A DNA stretch of 64,000 nt from Providencia vermicola (GTDB lineage: Bacteria; Pseudomonadota; Gammaproteobacteria; Enterobacterales; Enterobacteriaceae): assembly GCF_010748935.1 (NCBI RefSeq), contig NZ_CP048796.1, forward strand, positions 685,001 to 749,000, in the 5' to 3' direction. This document shows, in pieces, positions 9,397-19,656 of this stretch (within the stretch, counting starts at the first letter, position 1; each line of letters starts with the position of its first letter). The notes beneath the pieces are model-generated. The model searched no databases. It was given only the letters and a program-made list of their open reading frames with translations, and was not told where the DNA came from. The position numbers were made by a program, and so were the translations under genes.

Positions 9397-10620
9397 ATGA
9401 AACGTACATTTATTATGGTGTTGGATTCTTTTGGGATTGGTGCAGCAGGTGATGCGCACAAATTTAATGATGAAGGTTCAAACACATTAGGCCATATTGC
9501 AGATGCCTGTGCGCGTGGTGATGCAGATAAAGGCCGTAAGGGGCCGCTGCATTTGCCTAACTTAACCAAACTGGGTCTGGGTAAAGCAGCTGAAGAGTCT
9601 TGCGGTAAATTCCCAGCAGGCCTTGATCCTAATGCAGAGATCATCGGTGCTTACGCTTATGCGAGTGAAATTTCTTCAGGTAAAGACACACCATCCGGTC
9701 ACTGGGAAATCGCGGGTGTGCCTGTGCTCTTTGACTGGGGGTATTTCGCAGATGAAGAAAACAGCTTCCCACAAGAGTTGTTAGATATCATTGTGAAGCG
9801 TGCTAACTTGCCTGGTTATTTAGGTAATTGCCACTCTTCAGGTACCGTGATCTTGGATAAATTGGGTGAAGAGCACATGAAAACGGGTAAACCGATTTTC
9901 TACACCTCAGCTGACTCCGTATTCCAAATCGCCTGTCATGAAGAGACTTATGGTCTAGACAAACTGTATGAGCTATGTGAAATCGCTCGTGAAGAGTTGA
10001 CAAATGGCGGCTACAACATTGGTCGTGTTATCGCGCGTCCATTCATTGGCGACAAAGCAGGCAGTTTTGAGCGTACGGGTAACCGTCATGACTTAGCCGT
10101 TGAGCCACCATCACCAACGATATTGCAAAAATTAGTTGAAGAGAAACAAGGTGAAGTTGTTTCTATCGGTAAAATTGCGGATATCTATGCACATGTAGGT
10201 ATCACTAAGAAGGTGAAAGCAACAGGTATTGATGCTCTGTTCGATGCCACCGTGAAAGAAATGCAACAGGCGGGTGATAAGACGATTGTGTTCACTAACT
10301 TTGTTGATTTCGACTCTGCTTATGGACACCGTCGTGATGTACCCGGTTATGCAGCAGCATTAGAACTCTTTGACCGTCGTCTACCAGAACTGATGGAATT
10401 GGTCAAAGAAGATGACATCTTGATCTTAACCGCAGACCATGGCTGTGACCCAACTTGGCATGGTACTGACCATACTCGTGAGCACATTCCCGTTCTCATT
10501 TATGGTCCGAAAGTCAAACCCGGCTTTTTAGGTCATCGCGAAACATTCGCGGATATCGGTCAAACCGTCGCTAAATATTTCGACCTCTCACCGATGGAAT
10601 ACGGCAAACCAATGCTGTAA
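9397..10620 (+). CDS. deoB: Phosphopentomutase
   Basis: Interconverts (deoxy)ribose-1- and 5-phosphate, linking the phosphorylases to DeoC. The 407 residues carry alkaline-phosphatase-superfamily metal ligands in [10 protein letters not shown] at about residue 10, [11 protein letters not shown] at about 305, and [19 protein letters not shown] at about 345. The start ATG is preceded by AGGAGAG. A hairpin lies between this gene and deoD, so the last gene may be expressed at a different level. Confidence 0.98.
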   Translation: MKRTFIMVLDSFGIGAAGDAHKFNDEGSNTLGHIADACARGDADKGRKGPLHLPNLTKLGLGKAAEESCGKFPAGLDPNAEIIGAYAYASEISSGKDTPSGHWEIAGVPVLFDWGYFADEENSFPQELLDIIVKRANLPGYLGNCHSSGTVILDKLGEEHMKTGKPIFYTSADSVFQIACHEETYGLDKLYELCEIAREELTNGGYNIGRVIARPFIGDKAGSFERTGNRHDLAVEPPSPTILQKLVEEKQGEVVSIGKIADIYAHVGITKKVKATGIDALFDATVKEMQQAGDKTIVFTNFVDFDSAYGHRRDVPGYAAALELFDRRLPELMELVKEDDILILTADHGCDPTWHGTDHTREHIPVLIYGPKVKPGFLGHRETFADIGQTVAKYFDLSPMEYGKPML

Positions 10621-10640
10621 TTGGTTAACATAAATGTAAA

Positions 10641-10666
10641 TAAGGCAGGAAACTGCCTTATTTATT
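10641..10666 (+). terminator. deoB-deoD intercistronic hairpin
   Basis: TAAGGCAG and CTGCCTTA form a perfect 8-bp stem with a GAAA loop, followed by TTTATTG. It may act as a partial terminator or an mRNA-stabilising end within the operon; deoD follows after a further 110 bases. Confidence 0.55.
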
Positions 10667-10776
10667 GTTGATGGTATTGGGTCATTTGCCGTAGACAGCG
10701 AGTATTATCAGTCGCTACTATTATCAGGTAATGATGTTAAACTTTTCAATTTAATGATTTATAAGGAATAATAATA

Positions 10777-11493
10777 ATGGCAACGCCTCATATTAATGCA
10801 GAAATGGGTGATTTTGCTGACGTCGTATTGATGCCAGGAGACCCGCTGCGTGCGAAATATATCGCTGAAACTTTCCTCGAAGACGTGCGTCAGGTGAATA
10901 ATGTTCGCGGTATGTTAGGCTTCACGGGAACTTACAAAGGTCGTAAGATCTCCGTGATGGGTCACGGAATGGGTATTCCTTCTTGCTCTATCTATGCGAA
11001 AGAGTTAATCACTGATTTTGGTGTCAAAGTGATTATTCGTGTTGGTTCATGTGGTGCAGTAATGGATGATGTGAAACTGCGTGATGTCGTTATCGGTATG
11101 GGTGCCTGTACTGATTCAAAAGTGAACCGTCAACGTTTTAAAGATCACGATTTCGCGGCGATTGCAGACTATGAACTGGTGCATAATGCCGTTGAAGCGG
11201 CGAAGGCGAAAAATGTCAATGTTCGTGTCGGTAACTTATTCTCTGCTGATCTGTTCTACTCGCCAGATCCCGATATGTTCAAAGTCATGGAAAAATACGG
11301 CATTTTGGGTGTTGAGATGGAAGCTGCTGGTATTTATGGTGTGGCAGCGGAATTCGGCGCGCGTGCATTAACAATCTGTACCGTTTCCGATCATATCAAA
11401 ACCGGTGAGCAAACCACCTCTGCGGAGCGTCAAACAACGTTCAACGAAATGATTGAAATCGCATTGGATTCCGTTCTATTAGGCGATAAATAA
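10777..11493 (+). CDS. deoD: Purine nucleoside phosphorylase, DeoD type
   Basis: Phosphorolyses purine (deoxy)nucleosides. 238 residues, against 239 in E. coli. Phosphate-binding [15 protein letters not shown] is at about residue 16, the purine-site segment [13 protein letters not shown] at about 178, and the catalytic Asp in [11 protein letters not shown] at about 204. The start ATG follows AAGGAAT. Last gene of the deo block. In E. coli lplA and ytjB follow; here an accessory iron-uptake region is inserted before ytjB. Confidence 0.98.
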   Translation: MATPHINAEMGDFADVVLMPGDPLRAKYIAETFLEDVRQVNNVRGMLGFTGTYKGRKISVMGHGMGIPSCSIYAKELITDFGVKVIIRVGSCGAVMDDVKLRDVVIGMGACTDSKVNRQRFKDHDFAAIADYELVHNAVEAAKAKNVNVRVGNLFSADLFYSPDPDMFKVMEKYGILGVEMEAAGIYGVAAEFGARALTICTVSDHIKTGEQTTSAERQTTFNEMIEIALDSVLLGDK

Positions 11494-11518
11494 TCATCCA
11501 GTGATTTCTTATTGGATC

Positions 11519-11547
11519 ATGCCACGTCTATCACGTGGCATTTTTTT
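11519..11547 (+). terminator. deo operon terminator
   Basis: ATGCCACGT and ACGTGGCAT form a perfect 9-bp stem with a 5-base loop, followed by six to seven T. Confidence 0.9.
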
Positions 11548-11590
11548 GGGGAAAGAGCAAGAGAAGTGTATGACATTCAAATTGGCGTGA

Positions 11591-12094
11591 TTACTTGCGG
11601 TTTTTATTAATTCTACTCATCATAATTGCGTCGACATACTGTCCATCGCGAAAAGCGTAATCACGCATCACACCTTCTTGCTCAAAACCAAATTTTTTAT
11701 AGAGCCCCAATCCATTGTCGTTAGTCGCATAGACTTCTAATTCAATGCGATGAATATTTAACCAGTTATCACAATAGTCGACCATCACTTGCATCAGCGC
11801 AGAACCAATTCCTTTTCCTTGATGCATCTCACTGACGGTAATGCCAAAACTGGCGACATGTTTACGTCGTTGCTGACTTGGTTGATGGATAGTGAGGATC
11901 CCAACGACAGTATTATCAAGAGTCGCAACAAAATGAGTGACGAGAGGATCATTTGCAGTTAGACGAGCTTCCCATGTTTTGAGCGAAGGGTAAGGGAGCT
12001 GTAATGTATTAGCGTACGCTGAATAATCAGCATGCATTTGTGTGACGGCTGGAATATCGTCTAAGGTTGCTCTACGGATCACGATGTCATTCAT
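11591..12094 (-). CDS. GNAT-family N-acetyltransferase, YhhY-like
   Basis: A 167-residue single-domain acetyltransferase. Motif A, the acetyl-CoA pyrophosphate loop, is MHQGKGIGSALM at about residue 90 (Q/RxxGxG/A); the end of the fold is ATNDNGLGLYKKFGFEQEG. The overall wording (IVIRRATLDD, ANTLQLPYPS, CDNWL, RIELEVYATN) is that of E. coli YhhY, an amino-acid N-acetyltransferase, and a similar substrate class is likely though not proven. It is convergent with deoD and separate from the iron-uptake operon by a gap of about 135 bases. It is probably not functionally tied to either neighbour. Confidence 0.85.
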   Translation of the reverse strand: MNDIVIRRATLDDIPAVTQMHADYSAYANTLQLPYPSLKTWEARLTANDPLVTHFVATLDNTVVGILTIHQPSQQRRKHVASFGITVSEMHQGKGIGSALMQVMVDYCDNWLNIHRIELEVYATNDNGLGLYKKFGFEQEGVMRDYAFRDGQYVDAIMMSRINKNRK

Positions 12095-12204
12095 AATGTT
12101 ATGTCTCTTTTTTATTGGAAAACAATACCATTAATCATATAAGCCGTCAGAGAGTCAAACGGTTATATGTAAAAACTTTTGTAAGACAATGTGTTGGGTA
12201 AATA

Positions 12205-12224
12205 AAGGGGGAACAATCCCCCTT
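12205..12224 (-). terminator. Hairpin at the end of the pqqL-yddA-yddB-like operon
   Basis: On the minus strand AAGGGGGA and TCCCCCTT form a perfect 8-bp GC-rich stem with a TTGT loop, 7 bases after the pqqL-like stop, followed by TATTTA. The T-tract is short. Confidence 0.6.
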
Positions 12225-12230
12225 CAATAG

Positions 12231-15020
12231 CTACGGTGTCATCGTAAAGACTTTCGGGTTTTTCCCCAGATATTGGTTGGCGATACGGTTAATATCGTCA
12301 ACTTGTAATTGGCGAATAATCGCTTGCTGTTGATTTAAGCGCTGATATTGTCGGTCATCAGAGGCAATTTGCGCTAATGCTTCAGTCCAATAACCTGAGC
12401 TATCGGTTATTTGGGCGTGTTCTGTGAGCCAAATATTTTTTGCTTCAGTCAGCTCTTGGCCGGTGACACCTGATTGGCGTAATTGATGAATGGTTTTTTG
12501 GGCGATTTGATTCATTTCCTCAGTACGTTCTGGGGAGGTGGTAAAATTAAGCCGCGCAAAATAGTAGGGTTGCGGTTTTTTGGCAAGCAGTTGTGAGAAA
12601 CCGAGAGCATAGATACCACTGGCTTTTTCGCGCAGTTCGCCGCGTAGGCGTTGACTCACAATGGTATCTAACAATTGCATGGCGAGTTGATCTTGCTGTG
12701 TCCATTGTGCAGGAGCCGCAAACTGGATGCTGACCATACTCTTATCGCTACTACTAATTGGATAGCGTTTATTAAAGCTCTCCATTTTGGGCATGATCCC
12801 TTGGTCTCGCCAAGCCAGTTTTTGATTGCTGGTGGGAATTGATGCGACCCATTGTTCCAACGATGATTTTAATTCTCGTTTATTGATGGCACCACTGATG
12901 ATGAGTGTCATATCGGCAGTAGAATCCAACAGTTGGCGATTAGCCTGTTGCAGCTGGCCCGCGGTAAAATTTTTCCAGCCACCTTGTGGATCAATAACTA
13001 ATAACGCGCCATTTTGATAACTTTCTTTATTAATGTTATCAAGGAAAGTACGTTCAACAGGGGTTTTAGTGAGATTCAAAGCAAAAGACTGTTTTTGTTG
13101 TTCTAATTTTTCACCGCTAAACTGTGGTGAAGTCAGTTTTAGATGTAGTAATTGCAGCGCGGTGTCTAAGTTATCAATAGGTGTTTTGCCTCGAAAACCG
13201 TGGGTCAATAATTCGCTATAAGGACGAATTGAGATTTGGTTTTGTTTGGCGAGTAAGGCTAAATCGCGCGCACTGTATTCAGCATAACCACTGCTTTCAG
13301 GGAGCTTTAACGCCCAATCAGTCAACCCTGCCGTTTGAGGCGTTTCGAGAGAACGGCCACCGGGTAGCTGTAAGTTGAACTGAATATCTTCTTTAAGGTG
13401 ATTATCTGCTTTAACAATAACCTTAATGCCATTGCTCAGTTGCCAGTGCTCAGTTTTAGCGACGGGGAGGTCACTTTGCTCGATGATAGAGCCTTTGGGA
13501 ATTGGCGGTAGTTGCAGTGTGATGGCTTGAGAGCGTAGGGTGAATGGCCCCGGTGAACTTAGGCGAGTATTTTGCCACTGCTCACTAAAGTCCGCATGAT
13601 TGACTTTCGTTGCGTCAGTATCAGGACCAATGAGCGCTAAGCGTGGTGAGGCTTCATTTAAAAAGTTCGCCACGTGCAGCTGTAAATCTTGCGGTTTAAC
13701 TTTCCCGATAAGCTGGTAGCTTTTATCCAATTGTTGGCGTTTATTCCACATTGGCATGTCATATTCAAGTGCGGTGGTTAATTGACCCGCTAAATAGTCG
13801 TTGCCATAGCGCTGTTCTGAAGCGGCCTGCTGGCTAAGTTTTTTCAAGATATTTTGTCGAGCGCTATCAAGCTCCTCTTGGGTCACAGGCTCAGTTGCTA
13901 ATCGCTGTAGCTCGGTAAATAAAACCTGAGTGGCCCCCAGATAATCTTCCCCTTTAGGGTGGATAATCATTAATTGTTGTAAGCGCTGGTTATCTAGCAT
14001 TGAGCCTTGTTCATTGATACTAATCGCGGGTAATACGCCATTATCCACTAAAACAGAGAAACGCTGATTTAAAATGGCGAGCCATAGGCTGTCCAGTAAA
14101 TCTTCGTATTGCCCTTCTCGTGTATTGAGAGGTGCGATAATGTCTTTTTGCAAAGCAAACTGGACATAACGGGCACCTTGCTCTTTATCAAACACCGGTT
14201 GGACGAGCAGAAAATTAGCGTGAACAAATTGTTTCCACTCTGGATTATCTTGAGACAGGCTCTTTGGTTTTGGCATGGCGAAAAGCTGATTGATTTCGTC
14301 ACGTACGGTGGATTGATTGAAATCGCCAATCACCAACAGGGTCATACGTTGTGGTTGATACCAAGTTGTATAATACTCTTTTGCCAGCGCGATTGGGGCT
14401 TGGCGTACGATATCCAGTGAACCGATCGGATTGCGTTCGGCGTAGCGGCTGCCGTGGTAGCGTAAATGTTCGAGACTATTATTGATGCGATAGCCCATCC
14501 CTTGACGCAAACGCCACTCTTCAATAATCACGGGGCGTTCCTTTTCAAACGCGTCTTCATCAAATGAGATATTGGAGGCCCAATCCGCCATTACCTGTAG
14601 GGCGATTGAAACTTGTGCTGGTGTGGCCTCGGGTAAAGACAACTTATACAGTGTTGAGTTGAGGCTCGTGATCGCATTGACATGACTGCCCAGTTTCAGA
14701 CCCTGTTGCTCTAATTGTTTAAAACCGGTAGTGCCCGGAAAATGTTTGGTGCCTTTAAAGGCCATGTGCTCAGTAAAATGCGCAAGTCCGAGTTGTTCTT
14801 CATTCTCTTGCAAAGAACCACTTTTTACTAGCAAACGCAGTTCAACACCCGGCTGAGAGCGTTGTAATAAATAAACGTTGAGACCATTATCAAGCTGATA
14901 ATGGTGTAAATCCGTTCGAACAGGTAATAAATCGTGTCCGCTGAGATTGGAAGCTGCGGGCATCCCACAACCAATGAGGCTTAGGCCAACAAACGTGATG
15001 AGTACGATGTTACGAAGCAT
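12231..15020 (-). CDS. pqqL: Periplasmic M16 zinc protease, PqqL/FusC-like, with a lipoprotein signal
   Basis: 929 residues, an inverzincin of the pitrilysin family. The zinc site HFTEH is at residues 81-85 and the distal acidic cluster ERPVIIEEWR at about 161-170; the second half is a non-catalytic repeat. The N terminus MLRNIVLITFVGLSLIGC has a lipobox with Cys18 followed by Gly, predicting a lipid-anchored protein, probably facing the periplasm from the outer membrane. In Pectobacterium, FusC of this family cuts imported plant ferredoxin to release iron, and E. coli PqqL is encoded with receptor YddB and ABC protein YddA. The same three families are adjacent here. Its start overlaps the ABC gene stop by 11 bases, so the two are coupled. 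The substrate is inferred from context. Confidence 0.9.
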   Translation of the reverse strand: MLRNIVLITFVGLSLIGCGMPAASNLSGHDLLPVRTDLHHYQLDNGLNVYLLQRSQPGVELRLLVKSGSLQENEEQLGLAHFTEHMAFKGTKHFPGTTGFKQLEQQGLKLGSHVNAITSLNSTLYKLSLPEATPAQVSIALQVMADWASNISFDEDAFEKERPVIIEEWRLRQGMGYRINNSLEHLRYHGSRYAERNPIGSLDIVRQAPIALAKEYYTTWYQPQRMTLLVIGDFNQSTVRDEINQLFAMPKPKSLSQDNPEWKQFVHANFLLVQPVFDKEQGARYVQFALQKDIIAPLNTREGQYEDLLDSLWLAILNQRFSVLVDNGVLPAISINEQGSMLDNQRLQQLMIIHPKGEDYLGATQVLFTELQRLATEPVTQEELDSARQNILKKLSQQAASEQRYGNDYLAGQLTTALEYDMPMWNKRQQLDKSYQLIGKVKPQDLQLHVANFLNEASPRLALIGPDTDATKVNHADFSEQWQNTRLSSPGPFTLRSQAITLQLPPIPKGSIIEQSDLPVAKTEHWQLSNGIKVIVKADNHLKEDIQFNLQLPGGRSLETPQTAGLTDWALKLPESSGYAEYSARDLALLAKQNQISIRPYSELLTHGFRGKTPIDNLDTALQLLHLKLTSPQFSGEKLEQQKQSFALNLTKTPVERTFLDNINKESYQNGALLVIDPQGGWKNFTAGQLQQANRQLLDSTADMTLIISGAINKRELKSSLEQWVASIPTSNQKLAWRDQGIMPKMESFNKRYPISSSDKSMVSIQFAAPAQWTQQDQLAMQLLDTIVSQRLRGELREKASGIYALGFSQLLAKKPQPYYFARLNFTTSPERTEEMNQIAQKTIHQLRQSGVTGQELTEAKNIWLTEHAQITDSSGYWTEALAQIASDDRQYQRLNQQQAIIRQLQVDDINRIANQYLGKNPKVFTMTP

Positions 15021-16716
15021 ATTCAGGGGTTCCTGTGGTTATGTTGGCGCGAGTTGGCGCTTCTTGCAGAGGAATAATCTGTTCAGCAACTTGTGACAGA
15101 AAACGTTGATGAGTGACGAGTACAATCGCGCTGTCTGGCAGCTCATGCTTAATGAGTTGAATCAGCTCAAGAGCACTGTTTTCATCAAGGGCTGAAGTTG
15201 TTTCATCCAACAGCAGTAATTTGGGGCGATTAAGTAACAAGCGTGCAAACATAAGGCGTTGCTGTTCACCACCCGATAATCGGTTGTGCCAATCGGTTTC
15301 TAAATTTAACTGATAATGCAACTTGCCTAACCCGACCTTACTGAGTACTTGCTTAAAGTCGGTTTCAGTGAATTGAGCAATATCTTGAGGGTATGCCAGT
15401 AAGCAGTCCAATCGGCTAGTAGGAAGATAAAGGCGTTGGGGGATCCACATTAGGCTGTTTGTGCGTTTAATTGTGCCAGTAAAGAAGGGCCAATGACCAC
15501 TCAACGTGCGTAGCAACGTTGATTTACCAATACCGGAGCGACCTGAAATTAAGGTCAGTTCACCTTGTTTAGCGGTTAAATTAACCTGCTCAATTAAGGT
15601 GCGATTATCTGAGGTGGTCACTTTAACCGCAGCATTAAGCGCCGGTTGCTCTTCGGTAAGCTGAACATCTGCTGCTTTGTCATTTTCTAATAGGATCACA
15701 AAATTGTATAAACGTGATACCGTCGCTTGCCATGCCGCTATCTCTTTATAGGCAAAAATAAACCATCCTAATGAGGTCGCCACACTGCTGAAGGCTTGGC
15801 GTAATTGCATCAAGCCACCTAACATAATTTCGCCAGCAAGAAATTTAGGTAATGCGAGTAAGACTGGAGCCAGTGCTGTCACCTGTTGATAACCAACGGT
15901 ATAAAACGAAAGATTGCGTTCACAGCGGATCAATCGGTTCCAGTTACGCATAATTTCACCAAAGCGATGCATTAACTCTTTTTTATCTTGTTGTTCACCA
16001 CGTTGTCCCGCGATAGCATCGCCGTGATGGCGGCAATGAATTAACGCGCTACGGTAATCCGCTTCACGGCGTTGTTTATCCATGTTTAAACGACGCAAAG
16101 GGAAGCCAATCCATTGTGTTAAGGCGATACCAATAAGCGTGTAAATAATACAAGCCCAAAACATATAACCGGGAATAGACCAATCCGTGCCCACTAAGTT
16201 GAATGAGAGGCTGCCTGACAGTGTCCAAAGAATGGTGGCAAAGGAGACCAGTGTTAACATTGAATGCAGGAAGGTGACCAGCAAATTCAGTGTCGACTCA
16301 ATCAGTAAACGAATATCTTCTGCAATACGTTGATCGGGGTTATCTGGCTCTTGTGAGGTTAACCGTAGCATATAGTGTTTGCTGTTTGGAGACAGCCAGC
16401 GATTAAGAACGACCTCTGTCATGCCTTTACGCCAACGGATAATCAGCATTTGCTTGAGATAGTTCCCCATAACGACGACGAAAATTAATCCGCTGACTAA
16501 CACCACAAAATATTGCAAGAGGCCATAGAGCGCCTGGCCATCAAATTTTTGTAACGCATTATAGAAATCACCGTTCCACATGTTCATTTTGACATTGAAC
16601 CAGACCGATGACAGGGTTAGCCCCAGTGAGGCGGCAAGCAGTAGCCAGCAGAAAAGGGCAGTACGCTGCCCCCAAAAAGGTTTAACTAAATAGAAAAATT
16701 GTTTCAGTGTCTTCAT
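15010..16716 (-). CDS. yddA: ABC transporter permease/ATPase fusion, YddA/FusD-like (SbmA-BacA-type membrane domain)
   Basis: 568 residues: an N-terminal membrane domain of the ABC_membrane_2 / SbmA type (about 1-335) fused to one ATPase domain. The ATPase has Walker A SGRSGIGKST at 391-400, signature LSGGEQQR at 480-487, Walker B LLLLDE at 500-505, and H-loop VTHQR at about 534. Such half-transporters act as homodimers in the inner membrane. In the Fus model FusD is encoded with the protease and may move the cleaved peptide or protect the cell from it; direction is not established. The gene lies 49 bases after the receptor and overlaps pqqL, fitting a single operon. Confidence 0.9.
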   Translation of the reverse strand: MKTLKQFFYLVKPFWGQRTALFCWLLLAASLGLTLSSVWFNVKMNMWNGDFYNALQKFDGQALYGLLQYFVVLVSGLIFVVVMGNYLKQMLIIRWRKGMTEVVLNRWLSPNSKHYMLRLTSQEPDNPDQRIAEDIRLLIESTLNLLVTFLHSMLTLVSFATILWTLSGSLSFNLVGTDWSIPGYMFWACIIYTLIGIALTQWIGFPLRRLNMDKQRREADYRSALIHCRHHGDAIAGQRGEQQDKKELMHRFGEIMRNWNRLIRCERNLSFYTVGYQQVTALAPVLLALPKFLAGEIMLGGLMQLRQAFSSVATSLGWFIFAYKEIAAWQATVSRLYNFVILLENDKAADVQLTEEQPALNAAVKVTTSDNRTLIEQVNLTAKQGELTLISGRSGIGKSTLLRTLSGHWPFFTGTIKRTNSLMWIPQRLYLPTSRLDCLLAYPQDIAQFTETDFKQVLSKVGLGKLHYQLNLETDWHNRLSGGEQQRLMFARLLLNRPKLLLLDETTSALDENSALELIQLIKHELPDSAIVLVTHQRFLSQVAEQIIPLQEAPTRANITTGTPEYAS

Positions 16717-16764
16717 GACGTTCTTCGTATTGTTGTTGTAATTGGCTCACATAGCTAACAAGAT

Positions 16765-19539
16765 TTAAAGGTCGTAATTGATTTGTAGCCAGAACTGGCG
16801 ACCCGGATCGTAAGATTTCAACACCCTATCTTCGAACACAAAACGGTCCGCGATATTTTTGTTGTTCAAGATATTGTTCACTTCCACAGAGAAGCCAAAT
16901 CCATAGGCAAAATCAGGTTTCCAGCCAAGACGGGTATCCCATGTATATTTGCTAGCAAAATGCTGTTTGCTGTATTTGCGAACTTGCCCATATTCAGGAT
17001 CAAATGCATAGGCATTGTCATAGCGAACGGCTTGGTCGCGAGCTCCCCACCATTGCAGGCGGTTATACCAAGTGAGATCATAATCATCCCAAACACTGGT
17101 CAGTTCTAGGTTAAACTTAAATGGAGAGTTAAAGCTGGTTGACGGTAATTTTGAAGCATCGATGACTTTACCGTCATACCATACCTTGTTGAGATTAACT
17201 TTATTGGCTGGGTCAAACGAGTTATAGCCCGCATCTTTTGGCGTATTACTTTCACTTTGCTGCCATGTCAGTGAGGCGGTCATCACATGAGAAGCTTCTG
17301 CCCACTCCCAAGGTTGGCTGTTATTAACGGAAAGTGTCACGGTGTCGTGTGAACTACGACCGCCATTATCAAAGGTACGAATGCTACGTTTATCAAAGTC
17401 GCGAGTATCGTATTTGGTGCGTGTTCTGACCTCATCATAACCTTCACGGTGTACATACTGTAAACGCCATGTGGTTGATAGGATCTCCTGTTGCAGCGCA
17501 AGGGTTAGCTCATCGTTATAAGGGGTTTTAAGTGAATCCAGTCCTTCATAATCTTTTTTGTTATCCCAATCGTTTTTATTCGGATCAAGCGAGCAGGGGG
17601 CAAACTCACCATAGCTATTACATAATTGCATACCATCATTTTGTGCACCATATAAGGCATAGGTTAGCATTGAGCGGCCGTAATAACGGTTTGCACCTGC
17701 AATAATCTGTGTTTTGCCATCGCCAAAAACATCATAGTTACCGGATAAGCGGGGCGCTATATTGGTACGATTAACGAAGTCGTCGCGATCTAAACGGATC
17801 CCTGGACGAATGGTTAACTTGCCATATTGAATATTGTCATCAAGGAATAAGGCGTAATTAGTGTAGTCGGCAGCGTGGTTTCCTGCTTGGAAACGAGTAA
17901 CATTGCTGAGGTAACCGTTATACATGCCATTGTTATCTATGCTACCCGTGTAGGTATAGCGGAAGTAGTCTTTATCTCGTCGATAAGTGCCTTTGGTGTA
18001 ATTGAGCTCTGCGCCTAAAGTGGGTTTATGAGTGAGGCCTAACCCATCTTCCATAGCATTAAAGCGCATCACACTTTTTAAGCCATGATTTTTCTGTTTT
18101 GAGGTGAGATCGCCTAAACCACCGCTGCTACTTTCCGCGGTTTCATAGGTGGTATAATCAATAGCACGGACGGTGAGCGAATACTTCTGGTCATCTGTAC
18201 GATCATCTTTGAGTGTTTGGGTGTTAGCGGTTAACTCGAATTGGCCAATATCAAATTGATGTTTAAAAACCGCAGTAAAACCAAGACCATCATGGGTTGA
18301 ATCATAACCTGAATTCATCACTGAGGCTGAAAATAGGCGGCTATCGTAAGAAGCATAGTTAGCTGAGAGATCCAACGTACTTTTATCGGAGAGATCGAGT
18401 GAATATTTCAGGAAGTAGTTATCCGATGTGCGGTGCTGCTTCTTCTCACCTGAAGCGAAATCAACCATTTTCACTTGATTATTTTCATCAAAGATAACGG
18501 AATCCCCTCCCGTTACCGTCATTGGTATCGTGGAACTGCGGCGTGATGCTGAAAATACAATCCCTGAATTTTCACTGACACCTAATTCAAACCAACCCCC
18601 AAAATCATCTTTATCGTAGCGATTCTGGAAACGAGCAGGGTTAGCGGTATCATTTTTGGTCGTATCGATTCCGAGTGCGGGGTCATGGAATAAGTTGTTC
18701 CAGCCTGAACGTGTTAACCGGTAATAAGCGTGAGCGCTGTTTTCACCTTGCCAGCGGCGGCTATTCACCTCAACGGTTCCTCCCGTAAAGCCCCCAAATT
18801 CAACAGGAATGTTATTATCATACACCGCCATGCTATCGATAAGACGGCTATCGATATAGATCCCTTGATCGCTACTGCTTAAGCGAGTGGCTGTTTCACC
18901 AAGGCCACTATCTGCGGGATCAAAATCATTGTTGAAGCTCACACCATCAAGGCGATAAGCGTTTTGATAACTGCTCGAACCATGAATTGAAATACGTGAA
19001 GGCTTGATTTCCCCTTGGTTCATTGAGTTGCTGTCATTATTGGCAAATTGCACTGCTGGGTTGGTTTTCATCAGATCCGTAATATTGCCATCACCCGTGT
19101 TACGCTGGCTGATCTCTTCCGAGGTCACATATTGTGGGGCAGACATCACATCGGTTGCTGGGTGATTTTGCACGACACCAGAAACTTGTGTTTCGGGAAG
19201 CACTAAGGTGCCTTGATTCAGGTTTTGTGGGCGAATAACAAACACCCCGTTATCACTAACCAACTCTAATCCACTACCGATAAGTATTTTTTGTAATGCG
19301 GTTTGTGCGGTGTATTGGCCTGATAATGATGGAGCTCGTAGCCCATTGAGTTGGCTTTTGTCATAGAGGAGTTGAAGGTTTCCTTGCTGACTAATTTGTG
19401 CGACGGAAGTTGCGAGAGGTTGTTCCGGAAGTGAAAAAACAACTTCTTGAGCAATAGCGGAATGACAGCTTATCGCACTACTGATAGCGACAAGTAGCGC
19501 AACAGGCTGAAACCGTTTGTGGGTGAATCGAGTAGACAT
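16765..19539 (-). CDS. TonB-dependent outer-membrane receptor with STN signalling domain, YddB/FusA-like
   Basis: 924 residues. A signal peptide of about 30 residues ends in AIA. An STN domain (about 36-104, PLATSVAQISQQGNLQLLYD to GVFVIRP) marks transducers that contact a FecR-type protein. A TonB-box-like TLVLPE follows at about 111, then the plug (about 125-250; SRISIHGSSSYQNAYRLDGV) and a 22-strand-type barrel to the C-terminal WLQINYDL. E. coli YddB lacks this N-terminal signalling domain as I recall its length (about 790 residues). The gene is downstream of fecI/fecR-type genes and upstream of the ABC and M16 protease genes. It should import an iron-bearing ligand and report it. Ferredoxin or another small protein is the best guess for ligand. 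Confidence 0.9.
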   Translation of the reverse strand: MSTRFTHKRFQPVALLVAISSAISCHSAIAQEVVFSLPEQPLATSVAQISQQGNLQLLYDKSQLNGLRAPSLSGQYTAQTALQKILIGSGLELVSDNGVFVIRPQNLNQGTLVLPETQVSGVVQNHPATDVMSAPQYVTSEEISQRNTGDGNITDLMKTNPAVQFANNDSNSMNQGEIKPSRISIHGSSSYQNAYRLDGVSFNNDFDPADSGLGETATRLSSSDQGIYIDSRLIDSMAVYDNNIPVEFGGFTGGTVEVNSRRWQGENSAHAYYRLTRSGWNNLFHDPALGIDTTKNDTANPARFQNRYDKDDFGGWFELGVSENSGIVFSASRRSSTIPMTVTGGDSVIFDENNQVKMVDFASGEKKQHRTSDNYFLKYSLDLSDKSTLDLSANYASYDSRLFSASVMNSGYDSTHDGLGFTAVFKHQFDIGQFELTANTQTLKDDRTDDQKYSLTVRAIDYTTYETAESSSGGLGDLTSKQKNHGLKSVMRFNAMEDGLGLTHKPTLGAELNYTKGTYRRDKDYFRYTYTGSIDNNGMYNGYLSNVTRFQAGNHAADYTNYALFLDDNIQYGKLTIRPGIRLDRDDFVNRTNIAPRLSGNYDVFGDGKTQIIAGANRYYGRSMLTYALYGAQNDGMQLCNSYGEFAPCSLDPNKNDWDNKKDYEGLDSLKTPYNDELTLALQQEILSTTWRLQYVHREGYDEVRTRTKYDTRDFDKRSIRTFDNGGRSSHDTVTLSVNNSQPWEWAEASHVMTASLTWQQSESNTPKDAGYNSFDPANKVNLNKVWYDGKVIDASKLPSTSFNSPFKFNLELTSVWDDYDLTWYNRLQWWGARDQAVRYDNAYAFDPEYGQVRKYSKQHFASKYTWDTRLGWKPDFAYGFGFSVEVNNILNNKNIADRFVFEDRVLKSYDPGRQFWLQINYDL

Positions 19540-19616
19540 GCATATCCCTTATTCTTAAGCGGCACCAAAAAAGTGCTAAAAAATGGCAAATAGTACGTAT
19601 TTGCTTAAGAAGAGGG

Positions 19617-19635
19617 TGAAATGAGAATTATCCTC
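19617..19635 (-). promoter_or_regulatory. Fur-box-like palindrome upstream of the receptor gene
   Basis: TGAGAATTATCCTCA (19621-19635 region) matches the 7-1-7 Fur consensus TGATAATNATTATCA at 12 of 14 positions and is itself nearly palindromic. It lies about 80 bases before the receptor start and just after fecR, so the receptor-ABC-protease genes probably have their own iron-repressed promoter. Confidence 0.5.
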
Positions 19636-19656
19636 ACCTGTAAATCGAAATAATTT

